Assembly: GCF_024585265.1 (NCBI RefSeq)
Contig: NZ_CP036533.1
Span: forward strand, 4,969,001 to 5,033,000
DNA from: Bradyrhizobium sp. WBAH42
GTDB lineage: Bacteria > Pseudomonadota > Alphaproteobacteria > Rhizobiales > Xanthobacteraceae
Reading direction: 5' to 3'
Length of the DNA: 64,000 bases
A program made the translations under genes and the position numbers. Positions 52,767 to 61,251 of the stretch are shown piece by piece (position 1 is the first letter of the stretch; every line of letters begins with the position of its first letter). The notes below the pieces were generated by a model. The model made no database searches and was not told the origin of the DNA. It saw nothing but the letters and a program-made list of their open reading frames with translations.

Positions 52767-53428
52767 ATGACCAAGACGATTGTATATATTGATGGCTTCA
52801 ACCTTTATTACAGAGCCCTTAAGGGAACTGCCCATAAGTGGCTGGACTTGGAGGCCTTAAGCTTGGCCAGCTTGCCCTCAACAGCCCCAAATCATTCAGA
52901 TCAACTACTACACAGCTCGCGTTTCGGGACGATTTAGACCCGAGCGGCCCCAAAGACCAAAATACATATCTGCGAGCGCTGGGTACCAACCCGCTTATCA
53001 AGATTCACTATGGAAGGTTTCTTACCGCCCAGAAATGGTCCGGTATGGCGCCTCCAGTCCCATCGTTCCGGCCAACTCCGGTTTCCAAACATATCGTGCC
53101 GAATCCCGTCGTGGCGTGGGTGTGGAAAACGGAAGAAAAGGGCTCCGACGTGAACCTAGGCGCGCATCTTGTGCGTGATGCCTTCCTAAAGGCCTTTGAT
53201 GAAGCCGCCGTCCTAACGAACGATACCGACCTTTGCGAGCCAATGCGCATCGTCAAGGAAGAGGTCGGTCTACCAATCACCTTGCTCTCCCCAGTCAATG
53301 CTCCGCATACAAGCTTGGTGAACGTATCTACTCACGTTCGCCACGTTAGCCCATACATCGGGCCGTGCCAGCTTCCGTCACCGATTCTTGGGAATGGAAA
53401 GCCGATTGTTAAGCCGCAGGACTGGTAG
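52767..53428 (+). pseudogene. NYN-domain nuclease-like gene, frameshifted at least twice
   Basis: The PIN-like NYN fold starts MTKTIVYIDGFNLYYRALKG with the first acidic site. After LEALSLASLPS the frame moves forward by one near 52890 (QINYYTARVSGR is in the second frame) and again near 52930 (DLDPSGPKDQNTYLRALGT in the third). From there it is clean: VAWVWKTEEKGSDVNLGAHL, VRDAFLKAFDEAAVLTNDTD. The D-T-D and GSDV catalytic acids survive, but no intact product is possible. In an intact gene this would be a small RNase-like protein. Confidence 0.78.
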
Positions 53429-53472
53429 GTGTCCTAATTCCCCTCTGCGGGTGTCCCAATTAGGCCAGCACC

Positions 53473-53514
53473 AAAAAAGGGGCGGATAACTCCACGGTTA
53501 ACCGCCCCTTTTTT
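53473..53514. terminator. Strong bidirectional terminator
   Basis: AAAAAAGGGGCGG and CCGCCCCTTTTTT form the stem, extended by TAAC/GTTA toward the loop. Both strands end in a run of six T. It separates the NYN pseudogene from the amino-sugar cluster. Confidence 0.85.
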
Positions 53515-53885
53515 CTGTCCGGCCGAGCCTCTTCACCTCAGCCAGGACGGCGTGTCCGCAATCGCCGGCGGCAGATCCGCCCTCGCTCGTAAACCAGATC
53601 CCAATGCCCCCGCGGCTAACGCAGACCAATCGCTCGAGTGCTTGACAGAAGACCCACCAGTCTCGGCGGCTGTCCCGATCAGTCGTTGCCCCAGGTGGGC
53701 AGCGGCGGCTCGCCGTCTGGCTACCAGGTGAACCTGTTCTTGGATGACGTTGCGATGCTTGCCCGATCGCGCCGACGTCCGTCTGACGCGGTCTCAAATT
53801 CCGGCACCGAACCGGTGCGTCTGCGCTCCAGCAGTGGTTGCAAGCCGGCGATCAGGCAGTCGTCAAAACGTCTCGGTGATCTTGC
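53515..53885. other. Gap without recognisable gene
   Basis: About 370 bases between the terminator and the SIS-domain gene. All frames are short or unconvincing. It could hold the eroded end of another gene of the amino-sugar cluster, but nothing identifies it. Confidence 0.4.
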
Positions 53886-54875
53886 TCAGCCGAGGTGGAT
53901 GATCCGGGTCGAATCCGCGGGCGCGTGCGCCTGCTCGATCATGCGATAGGCTGGAACGAGCATGGTGATCGGATCGGTGGCGGGGTCATCCTCGGCCAGC
54001 CAGGGCAGCGAGCCATGCGGTCCGCCGCAGAGATGCAGCGCGATCTTTTGCGCACGCAATTCGTCTGTCAGTGCGTCCACACTGGCCGCCGTTTCATCCA
54101 TGAGGCGCATCATGACGACTGGCGTGTGCGCCGATAGCGCGGCACGTGGCCCATGCTGCAGTTCGGCGGCGCTCAAGCCGATAGAGGGCAGGCGCAGGAT
54201 TTCCGAAAGCTTGAGCGCGATCTCCATCGCCGAGCCCAAGCCCAAGCCCCGAGCCGCCACAAACACAGCCGACGCCTTGGCGAGATCACCGGTAATCTCC
54301 GACCAGTCGAGGGCTAGTGCGCGGCGAAGGCGCTCTGGTAGCCTCTCGAGGGCTGACTGCAGCGCACGATCTTGCGCCAGTTCGGCAACAAGGCCGGCGC
54401 TGGCAGCCATCGAGCCGATAACGGTCTTCGTCGCCGCCACGGAGTGCTCCTGGTCGGCTGCGAGCGGAACGACGAACTCCGCGGCGTCAGCCACCGGCGA
54501 CGACACCGTATTGACGATGGCAATGGTGCGGGCGCCCGAGGCGCGCGCCGACTTTGTCGCTGCGACGAGATCCGGGCTGCGCCCGGATTGCGAGATCACG
54601 ATGAACAGCGCATCGCGCAGCATCAAGGGTGTGCGAAATGCAGTGATTACCGAGGGAGCGCTTGCTGAAACGGGAAGGCGAAGCCGCGTCTCGACAAGGT
54701 ATCTCAGGAAAACCCCGGCATGTCCGGAGCTTCCCCGACCACACACGACGCACAAGGGGACGGAGCCAATCCCAATTCGCTGCGCGATGTCGCGCGTGGC
54801 GGGACGGCTGCGAACAATGTTGGCGACAACATCCGCGCTTTCCCCGATTTCGCTCGCCATCGCGGATGTTGTCAT
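53886..54875 (-). CDS. SIS-domain sugar isomerase/deaminase (NagB-II/AgaS type)
   Basis: A 329-residue protein with two SIS domains: VCGRGSSGHAGVFLRYLVE, VISQSGRSPDLVAATKSARA in the first; FVAARGLGLGSAMEIALKLS and ELQHGPRAAL in the second. It lacks the glutaminase domain of GlmS, so it fits the group that deaminates and isomerises glucosamine 6-phosphate to fructose 6-phosphate. It lies three bases after murQ in the same direction, which supports that role. Confidence 0.88.
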   Translation of the reverse strand: MTTSAMASEIGESADVVANIVRSRPATRDIAQRIGIGSVPLCVVCGRGSSGHAGVFLRYLVETRLRLPVSASAPSVITAFRTPLMLRDALFIVISQSGRSPDLVAATKSARASGARTIAIVNTVSSPVADAAEFVVPLAADQEHSVAATKTVIGSMAASAGLVAELAQDRALQSALERLPERLRRALALDWSEITGDLAKASAVFVAARGLGLGSAMEIALKLSEILRLPSIGLSAAELQHGPRAALSAHTPVVMMRLMDETAASVDALTDELRAQKIALHLCGGPHGSLPWLAEDDPATDPITMLVPAYRMIEQAHAPADSTRIIHLG

Positions 54876-54878
54876 GAC

Positions 54879-55877
54879 TCAACCGCTCCGCCTTGCTTGC
54901 GTGCCGCGGGGTGCCTTGGGATGCGAATCCGAATGCGAGTCCCGATCTCTGGCGAGCTCGGCAAACACGCGCCGCAGATTGCCGTCGCCGTCCTTCAGAA
55001 TGGTCTCCGCTTCAGTTCTGGTGACACCCAGCGCCAGAAGGACCGCCGTCTTGACGTCCCCTTCGGCCTGCTCCAGCGCGCGTGCCGCGTGCGATGGATC
55101 GCAGTCGGCGATTTGCGCCACCATGGCCTCGGCGCGCCGCTTCAGCTTGGCATTGGTCGGCTGCATGTTCACCATCATGCCGCGATACACCCGGCCAAGA
55201 CGCAGCATGATCCCCGAGGAAATCAGGTTGAGCACAACCTTCTGCGCAGTGCCTGCCTTCATCCGCGTGGAGCCGGCGATCAGCTCGCGGCCGGTCTCGA
55301 TCAGGATCGGAAACTTGGCCGACGCTAGCAGCACAGTGCCAGGATTGTTGGCGACACCGACCGTCACTGCACCGCAGGAGCCTGCCTGCTGCAGGGCCGC
55401 GACCGTGAACGGCGTTGTCCCGCTGGCGGCGACCGCAATCACCACATCATGCGGTGTGAGCCGCGCGGCATTGATCTGCGCGACCGCATCATCGATGTCA
55501 TCTTCCGCGCCCTCGATGCTGGTGACGAAGGCACTGTATCCGCCGGCGACGATGAATCGGACCCGCTCTTTGGGCCAGGCGAAGGTCGGCGTCAGCTCCG
55601 CGCCGTCCTGGACCGCCACGCGCCCCGAGGTGCCGGCGCCGACATAGACAAGGCGACCGTGATCGCCCAGCGCCGCTTGGGCCGCTTCGGTGGCCGCGGT
55701 GATCGAGGGGAGGGCATGACCGATCGCAGCGACCGCCGCAAGCTGGCCCTCCCACATCGCTTCCATCGCTGATGTCAGCGGCCAGGCATCGAGGTCGGCA
55801 AATCTTAGATCGACGTCTTCGGTCGCTATATTGTTGATCCAAGTGCCATCAAACGCGGAACTTCGGAGCCTGTTCAT
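54879..55877 (-). CDS. murQ: N-acetylmuramic acid 6-phosphate etherase
   Basis: Cleaves the lactyl ether of MurNAc 6-phosphate to give GlcNAc 6-phosphate and lactate. The 332 residues match MurQ: RLVYVGAGTSGRVAVQDGAE, LTPTFAWPKERVRFIVAGG, the central VIAVAASGTTPFTVAAL and LIETGRELIAGSTRMKAGTA, ending in the typical LKRRAEAMVAQIADCD/ALLLALGV region. Its product is the substrate of nagA. It lies between the broken kinase gene and the SIS gene. Confidence 0.95.
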   Translation of the reverse strand: MNRLRSSAFDGTWINNIATEDVDLRFADLDAWPLTSAMEAMWEGQLAAVAAIGHALPSITAATEAAQAALGDHGRLVYVGAGTSGRVAVQDGAELTPTFAWPKERVRFIVAGGYSAFVTSIEGAEDDIDDAVAQINAARLTPHDVVIAVAASGTTPFTVAALQQAGSCGAVTVGVANNPGTVLLASAKFPILIETGRELIAGSTRMKAGTAQKVVLNLISSGIMLRLGRVYRGMMVNMQPTNAKLKRRAEAMVAQIADCDPSHAARALEQAEGDVKTAVLLALGVTRTEAETILKDGDGNLRRVFAELARDRDSHSDSHPKAPRGTQARRSG

Positions 55878-55879
55878 GG

Positions 55880-56785
55880 TCAGTTTCTCTCGGGCAGGGC
55901 CAGCGTGGGCAGGTCCAGCCGCCCTCGCGCGACCAGTAACGCGCCGGCTGTTGCGTCGGCGTCAGGACGCTTCAGGCGGGCGCGCAGGTCGGGCGTCAGC
56001 CAAGGCGTCATGGCATTCGCGAGCCCGCCCACCAGCGAGAGCCGGTCGGTCCCTCTCGCCAGGAAGAGATCGAGCAGATCGCCAATGGCATCGGCAGCGC
56101 GTTCGACAATGCGACGGCCGACCGGATCGCCCTGATTGGCGTGGCGCATCACGATCGGCGCGAATGCGGCGTAGTCCGTGGCTCTGGCTTGTTCGGACCA
56201 AGCCACCGCCTGATATGGATCATGATCGAATGCGCCCAGCACCTCTGAAAGCAATGGCGTTAACTAGCGGCGGCGATCCGCAGCGCGCAGCGCCAATCGG
56301 ACAACCTGTAGACCGATGTCGGCGCCACTGCCTTCGTCCGACACGGGGAAACCATAGCCGGCGAGACGGATCTCGCGGCCGCCCACCAGGCCGACACCAA
56401 CCGACCCCGTGCCGGCCACCACGATAGCCCCGTCCGCGCCGCTATGGGCGCCAAGACAGGCCGCAAGGCCGTCGCTGATGAAGTCAACGGACGCGAAAGG
56501 ATGCGCAATCTCGCTGAGCGCCGCTTTCACGCCCCGGCGGCCAATGCCGGCAAGGGCAATTCCAGCGTGCATCTGCGCGAAATCCTCGCTGCTTAGTCCG
56601 GCCCGTGTGGCCGCCGCTTCAGTGGCCTCCATGATGGACCGCCAGGCCTTGTCGATGCCAATCCGTGTCGTGGCCGGTCCCGAACTCGCTTCTGCGAGCG
56701 CCGTGCCGTTTTCGTCTTCGATCCGGGCGCGACAGCGGGTTCCGCCGCCATCAATGCCGAGGTAGGTGGTACCTTTTGTTCCCAT
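55880..56785 (-). pseudogene. N-acetylglucosamine kinase (BadF/BadG family), amber-interrupted
   Basis: One frame, 302 codons, with a single in-frame TAG at 56264-56266. The first part has the phosphate loop LGIDGGGTRCRARIEDENG, IVVAGTGSVGVGL and SDEGSGADIG; the second has DPVGRRIVERAADAIGDLLD and RLSLVGGLANAMTPWL. The frame is unchanged across the stop, so one base change explains it. Unless the amber is read through or the halves complement each other, the kinase is dead. Position supports phosphorylation of GlcNAc or a recovered amino sugar. Confidence 0.85.
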
Positions 56786-56900
56786 GGAGAGTTAACGCGA
56801 AGGTTTCGCTTGGGGTCCGCAATGTCCCCGTGGTGTACGTATGTACCGTTGTGGCGGGGTTCGCCTCACGGTCCGTGACGGCCATTCCAGGATCATACTG

Positions 56901-58079
56901 ATGGGCCATGCTGGTTCTGCCTCTCTCACGATTGCCGCACAGCGAATCTTTGATGGGACTGAAATGCGCGGGCCGGGGTCTGTCAGGATCTCACAGGGGC
57001 GCATCGAAAGCGTCAGCTTCGAGGAGGCCGCAGGTGCGTCAATCCGGCTTCCCGGGGATGCGATCCTTGCACCCGGATTCATCGACATTCAGGTGAACGG
57101 AGGCGGAGGCGTTCTTCTCAACGACGAGCCGACCGAGGCCGGCGTTCGACGCATCGCCGAGGCGCACCGCAGGGCGGGGACCACGGGCTGCTTGCCAACC
57201 CTCATCACCGATCGACGCGAGGTCATCGAACGATTGGCTGTCGCAGCTCAGGCGTGCCTCGATATTCCCAGCGTGCTCGGCTTTCATCTGGAAGGTCCGG
57301 CCCTCAACAGGTCCCGCAAGGGCATTCATCCGGAGGCCGAGATACGCGTGCCCGATCGACGCGACCTCGCCGCCATCAAAAGCTTCGGGGATCGCGGCCG
57401 CTCCATTGTGACCCTGGCCCCGGAATGCGTGCCCGGGTCCATGATCGATGAATTGATTGGCGCCGGATTGCGTATCGCAGCTGGCCACAGCGATGCCAGC
57501 GCTGAACAAATCGGGCAGGCGGTCGGTCGGGGTGTCTCGGGGGTGACCCACCTGTTCAACGCCATGTCGCAGTTGAGCGCCCGGGAGCCTGGCTTGGTGG
57601 GGGCCGCACTGGAGGATGACCGGTTGTTTGCAGGGATCATCTGCGACGGCATCCACGTTGACCCCACCGGTTTGCGTGTTGCCTTCCGCTGCAAGGGACG
57701 CGACCGATTGATGCTGGTCAGCGATGCCATGCCGCTGGCAGGCACGAACGACCGGCAATTCATGCTCCAAGGTAGGGAGATAACATTGCACGATGGTCGC
57801 CTGACTGGCCCGGACGGCACACTCGCAGGCGCTCACCTCACCATGATCGAGGCGGTACGCAACGCCGTTGCGCTGATCGGAATCCCCCTCGTCGATGCCC
57901 TCATCATGGCGTCCCGGACGCCCGCTTCATTTCTGGGCCTTGGATCCGTCCTTGGACGGATCGCGCCCGGATACCGCGCAGATCTTGTCGCCTTTGATCC
58001 GAACTTTCAGGTCGTCGGCACCTGGATAGGCTGCGTCGGTTCGATCGGAGAGGGGAGTAACGCTTCCGAGCGAGGCTAG
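56901..58079 (+). CDS. nagA: N-acetylglucosamine-6-phosphate deacetylase, altered C-terminus
   Basis: Removes acetate from GlcNAc 6-phosphate. The amidohydrolase fold is complete: GFIDIQVNGGGGVLLND, GCLPTLITD, LGFHLEGPALNRSRKGIHPE, AGHSDASAEQI, GVTHLFNAMSQLSAREPG, IICDGIHVDPT and LMLVSDAMPLAGTND. Past the expected end near TWIG (58030) about 17 extra residues read into a neighbouring gene on the other strand, so the natural stop has been lost at a recombination junction. ATG 56901 is preferred over ATG 56841. Divergent from the kinase gene. Confidence 0.9.
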   Translation: MGHAGSASLTIAAQRIFDGTEMRGPGSVRISQGRIESVSFEEAAGASIRLPGDAILAPGFIDIQVNGGGGVLLNDEPTEAGVRRIAEAHRRAGTTGCLPTLITDRREVIERLAVAAQACLDIPSVLGFHLEGPALNRSRKGIHPEAEIRVPDRRDLAAIKSFGDRGRSIVTLAPECVPGSMIDELIGAGLRIAAGHSDASAEQIGQAVGRGVSGVTHLFNAMSQLSAREPGLVGAALEDDRLFAGIICDGIHVDPTGLRVAFRCKGRDRLMLVSDAMPLAGTNDRQFMLQGREITLHDGRLTGPDGTLAGAHLTMIEAVRNAVALIGIPLVDALIMASRTPASFLGLGSVLGRIAPGYRADLVAFDPNFQVVGTWIGCVGSIGEGSNASERG

Positions 58080-58814
58080 ATACGCAACCATCCCATGTGG
58101 TGCGGATGGCGGTACAACGACTTCACTGTACAGGGCTTGGCGGATCTCAGGGACGGAGGCGGAGCCGGTGGTTGGGAGTTTTCCAGCCGGGAGAGCACCC
58201 GCCAAGCTGATTGAGTCGGCTGATTTCAGCTCGTACAGATTGAGCGCCGTCGCCTTCGATAGTTTGATGAGTTCCTCTTCGTTGGATGTGCGGTATCGCG
58301 CGCCGCGTGGCTTTTGGTTTTCATCGAAGCCGAGAAGGATAAAGACCTTCGACCGGGACTTTGCTGCCTCCATTGCCTTCGCTGGAGGGGCCTTTGTTGC
58401 AGCGGCGGCACTTGATCTCGCCGGAAGAACGGCGGCCGCGAGCTCGTCGTACAAGCTGCGTTTGATGTAGGGCAGAAGCGCTCTGCCTTGGTCGTGAACG
58501 CGTCCGACCGGAATTTTCGCGCCGGTTTCGACAAGGGCTGGTCGATCGACGTTGCAAACAGCGAGCTTGAGTGAGCGCGCGGCCTTTTTGGCTGCCGCTG
58601 CCTGGCGCTCCGGGAACCGGCCGGCCTTCGGCTTGCCGGTCGCGCCGATCCCGTAGACGATGATTGCCGAGGCGGAGAGTGTCTTCCGGGGCGTAATATT
58701 GGGCTTGGCGATTTCGCCCTCCTGAAAAGCCGAAGGGGCCCGATTTGGGCCCCTTTCTAAAACGGCGTTGTCGCTGGTTTTCCGGGATGGTCCCGGCAAT
58801 GGCGGTCTTGTCAT
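57927..58814 (-). CDS. Internally duplicated protein of unknown function, altered C-terminus
   Basis: A 295-residue protein. Two related units of about 80 residues are visible: IIVYGIGATGKPKAGRF to KRSLYDELAAAV, and VFILLGFDENQKPRGARY to RQALYSEVVV, joined by an Ala/Lys-rich linker. AAGGAG seven bases before ATG 58814 marks the start. The last 30 residues are antisense to nagA and follow the same junction near 58025, so the original C-terminus is probably missing. No family recognised. Confidence 0.68.
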   Translation of the reverse strand: MTRPPLPGPSRKTSDNAVLERGPNRAPSAFQEGEIAKPNITPRKTLSASAIIVYGIGATGKPKAGRFPERQAAAAKKAARSLKLAVCNVDRPALVETGAKIPVGRVHDQGRALLPYIKRSLYDELAAAVLPARSSAAAATKAPPAKAMEAAKSRSKVFILLGFDENQKPRGARYRTSNEEELIKLSKATALNLYELKSADSISLAGALPAGKLPTTGSASVPEIRQALYSEVVVPPSAPHGMVAYLASLGSVTPLSDRTDAAYPGADDLKVRIKGDKICAVSGRDPSKDGSKAQK

Positions 58815-58946
58815 TGGACGACTCCTTTGCTGAAGACGAGAAGAGTATTCGAACAATCTCGTCGTAAGTATCATAAAGCAGAGCTGTTAAAAGCGCAATG
58901 ATTCAATACTTTAATCGCCGCAAAACTGCACATAAATAGACGATGA

Positions 58947-59957
58947 TTACTGTAATTTTAGCGCTTTTTTGGCGCAATTACTGTGAACAATGCACGATGA
59001 TAGATCGCATGACTTGCGATCATCAATATTGTTGCCGTTGCAGACGTTCAAACCGTCAGCAGCGCAGTAATGCCAAAGAGCGTGCTGAACAAAGCGCGGA
59101 AAATCCGGCGGAAAATCACCGTCAAACTGGCGCGCGTCGATCTGCGCCGAGACGCGCCGCAAGACGTCGGCGCAGCCGCCGTCTGCATAGCAACGGGGAC
59201 CGTAAGGGTGAACCATGCCAAGTTGCTGCAAAATACCGGTTCGGACCAGAAAGTTGTGAACCAACCGATCCACGACGATCATGGCACTGCCAACTGCATA
59301 CCAATCAGGACGGCCCTCGCGATCCGCCATCAAGACTGATGAAAGCGTCATCGTCAGAACCTTGTCCGAAACCCCAAAAACATGACGGGTCGGACCGACT
59401 AACGCCTCTTGAGCGGACCCATCGCCAAGTTCGCCCGCCGCCGAGAGCTGGCCATCGATCCACCCAAAAAGATCGGAATCCGCGACATCTCTGACAAACA
59501 GAAAGAAGCTGAACGCAGTCTGGTTGAGATGGCCATTTCTCAGTGGAGCCTTGGGAACGGGGCACCGGCGGATATAGCGGGGGTGGCTGCACGTGCGCCG
59601 AGTCTTGTCGTAGCGGCAGCTTTCGTAGGTCCAATAACTGTCTAACAGGGCGCAAGCGGGATCACGCACCATTTGGCTGATCTCATGCCAGGTGATGCCG
59701 CCATGGGCGTGAAGATAAGACGCGGCCACCCTGTCCGAGATCCCCTGGAAGCTGAAGGTCTCGACCATCCAGTCAAATAGCGGCGGTGTGTTTCGAGCGC
59801 GCACGATCTGATGGAGGTCCGGATCTGGTGAGCCGACGCCGATCTGAGGCGCCAACGAGGGCAGGCCAGTGCCATTTCGGCAAATGGCGATGATCAAGCT
59901 GGCCGCGGATCCGACCGCCGCTCCGGTGGGGTGCCGGGGTTGCGCCGGCACTGCCAA
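58947..59957 (-). CDS. HhH-GPD-like protein, possibly a DNA glycosylase relative
   Basis: A 336-residue frame. VVDRLVHNFLVRTGIL resembles the V-D-x-H-V-x-R-x-x-x-R segment of HhH-GPD base-excision enzymes, and FSFQGISDRVAASYLHAHGG recalls their early helix. Cys-rich pieces (CRYDKTRRTC, HYCAADGLNVC) could bind iron-sulfur or zinc. The catalytic Lys/Asp pair cannot be placed with confidence. The open frame begins at TTG 59957, and the true start may be further in. It lies next to recombinase debris. Confidence 0.45.
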   Translation of the reverse strand: MAVPAQPRHPTGAAVGSAASLIIAICRNGTGLPSLAPQIGVGSPDPDLHQIVRARNTPPLFDWMVETFSFQGISDRVAASYLHAHGGITWHEISQMVRDPACALLDSYWTYESCRYDKTRRTCSHPRYIRRCPVPKAPLRNGHLNQTAFSFFLFVRDVADSDLFGWIDGQLSAAGELGDGSAQEALVGPTRHVFGVSDKVLTMTLSSVLMADREGRPDWYAVGSAMIVVDRLVHNFLVRTGILQQLGMVHPYGPRCYADGGCADVLRRVSAQIDARQFDGDFPPDFPRFVQHALWHYCAADGLNVCNGNNIDDRKSCDLSSCIVHSNCAKKALKLQ

Positions 59958-59971
59958 TGATCGGGACTTCC

Positions 59972-60373
59972 CTAAATCAAAGATACCAGCCTCCTTTGGG
60001 CGTCGCTGTCACCATCAATATACCGCTCGGTCGTTTGGATCGAACGGTGGCCGGCCAGGAGCTGGACATCCCTTAGGGAGCCGCCGGCCTTGTGAACGAG
60101 GCGTGCGGCGCGCGTAATAAAGGTTCGTCGTCCGGAATGAGACGAGCAGCCGCTGAGGCCAATCGCTTGAAACGCGCGATTGAACCAGACCACGATGCTG
60201 AGTGGCGTCATCGGTCCGCCGCGTTCCGATCGCGCGATTGGTCCGTTTCCCGGAGATAGCTTTCGTAAGGCGATGAGTGCCTGTCGCAGATCCTGTTGGA
60301 CCGGGATTCGGCGGCCGTGTCGCCGTTTTGCGACGCTGTCCCGTACCTCGATTGTCGCGCCAATCTCGCCTTC
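59972..60373 (-). pseudogene. Tyrosine recombinase, C-terminal fragment
   Basis: About 133 residues from EGEIGATIEVRDSVAKRRHG through the catalytic segments SHSGRRTFITRAARL (Arg region), LRDVQLLAGHRSIQTT (His) and ERYIDGD (Tyr). There is no start in front and the N-terminal half is missing here; a matching N-terminal half lies at 60891 on the other strand. Confidence 0.82.
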
Positions 60374-60890
60374 GGCGCCTTCAACCAGTTTTACTAGCCG
60401 AATTCGAAGGAGATCCTATCGTAGGTTGCTTAGGGGGAAATACAGCTCGACTATCGAATTCCACGTACGTCGTTCCATTTTGCGCAGCCATGCTCGCTGC
60501 TCCTTAACCTCATCTTCGATAAGATTGGTTTCAGATCCAACCTCCTCCTCCTCGCTAGGTGACGTAGTTTATTGACACCCTAAGTACTGGCCGTCCGCAT
60601 CTGGATGCCAAGTTCGTAGACCCTCACGGGCGACAGCTGACATTGCCTTGGAAGGCTCCCTCCTCTCTCGTTTACGATAATGATTTACAAGATCGAGTCA
60701 TGTCGCCTCGCGAGCTATCCAGATCGCACTCATGAGCAAACTCTCAAAGCCTCATCAGTCGCCGAGCACCTCTCATCCGGATGCGCTGATCTCTTCCGAA
60801 AGGTCATCGCGTCAAACAAACTGATAAGCATTTATTGTGTTGCGGCGAGACTAGTCGAATTGCTAGAATCTAGCATTCGGTTTGATCGAG
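60374..60890. other. Gap between recombinase halves
   Basis: About 517 bases, less GC-rich than the surroundings, with no gene I recognise. An 80-codon frame at 60680-60922 runs into the recombinase fragment but resembles nothing known to me. Confidence 0.4.
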
Positions 60891-61085
60891 ATGGCAGGCA
60901 AACAAGCCAAGATCCTTTCTGATCAAGCGGCGCGAGACTTGCTCTTCTTCGCCGGCACGACCCGGCACCCGGATAGAAATCGCGTTATCGTCCTCTTGTC
61001 GCTGAAGGCAGGCTTGCGCGCCGCCGAGATTGCCAAGCTGACATGGGATATGAACACGGAAGGCAAACAAGGCTTCAAGAAATGA
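60891..61085 (+). pseudogene. Tyrosine recombinase, N-terminal fragment
   Basis: ATG 60891 begins MAGKQAKILSDQAARDLLFF and continues to LLSLKAGLRAAEIAKLTWDM (about 54 residues), the start of a short recombinase whose usual continuation is absent. After 61053 come ten unrelated codons and a stop. The fragment directly abuts an IS5-family remnant. Confidence 0.8.
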
Positions 61086-61246
61086 TGAGGCCCGCTACGT
61101 AGGGCGCGGACTCATTAAGGCGCAGCCACAACCGGATTGACGCGAGTTGAATAAATGCAAGGTAGTAGGCGGCGATCCTGCCGTAGCGCGTTGCCACCCG
61201 ACGGCATTGCTTGATCCTATTGAAGAACCGCTCAACCTTGGTCCGA
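61075..61246 (-). mobile_element. IS5-family transposase C-terminal remnant
   Basis: The minus-strand frame reads TKVERFFNRIKQCRRVATRY then GRIAAYYLAFIQLASIRLWL and RLNES, the conserved end of IS5-family DDE transposases. Only about 55 codons remain; both the upstream transposase and inverted repeats are missing. Wedged between the recombinase fragment and the histidine kinase stop. Confidence 0.82.
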
Positions 61247-61251
61247 ATGGT

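Noticed and set aside
53498..53797. 99-codon minus-strand frame overlapping the terminator
   Set aside because: It ends inside a strong bidirectional terminator, has no ribosome-binding site and matches no family.
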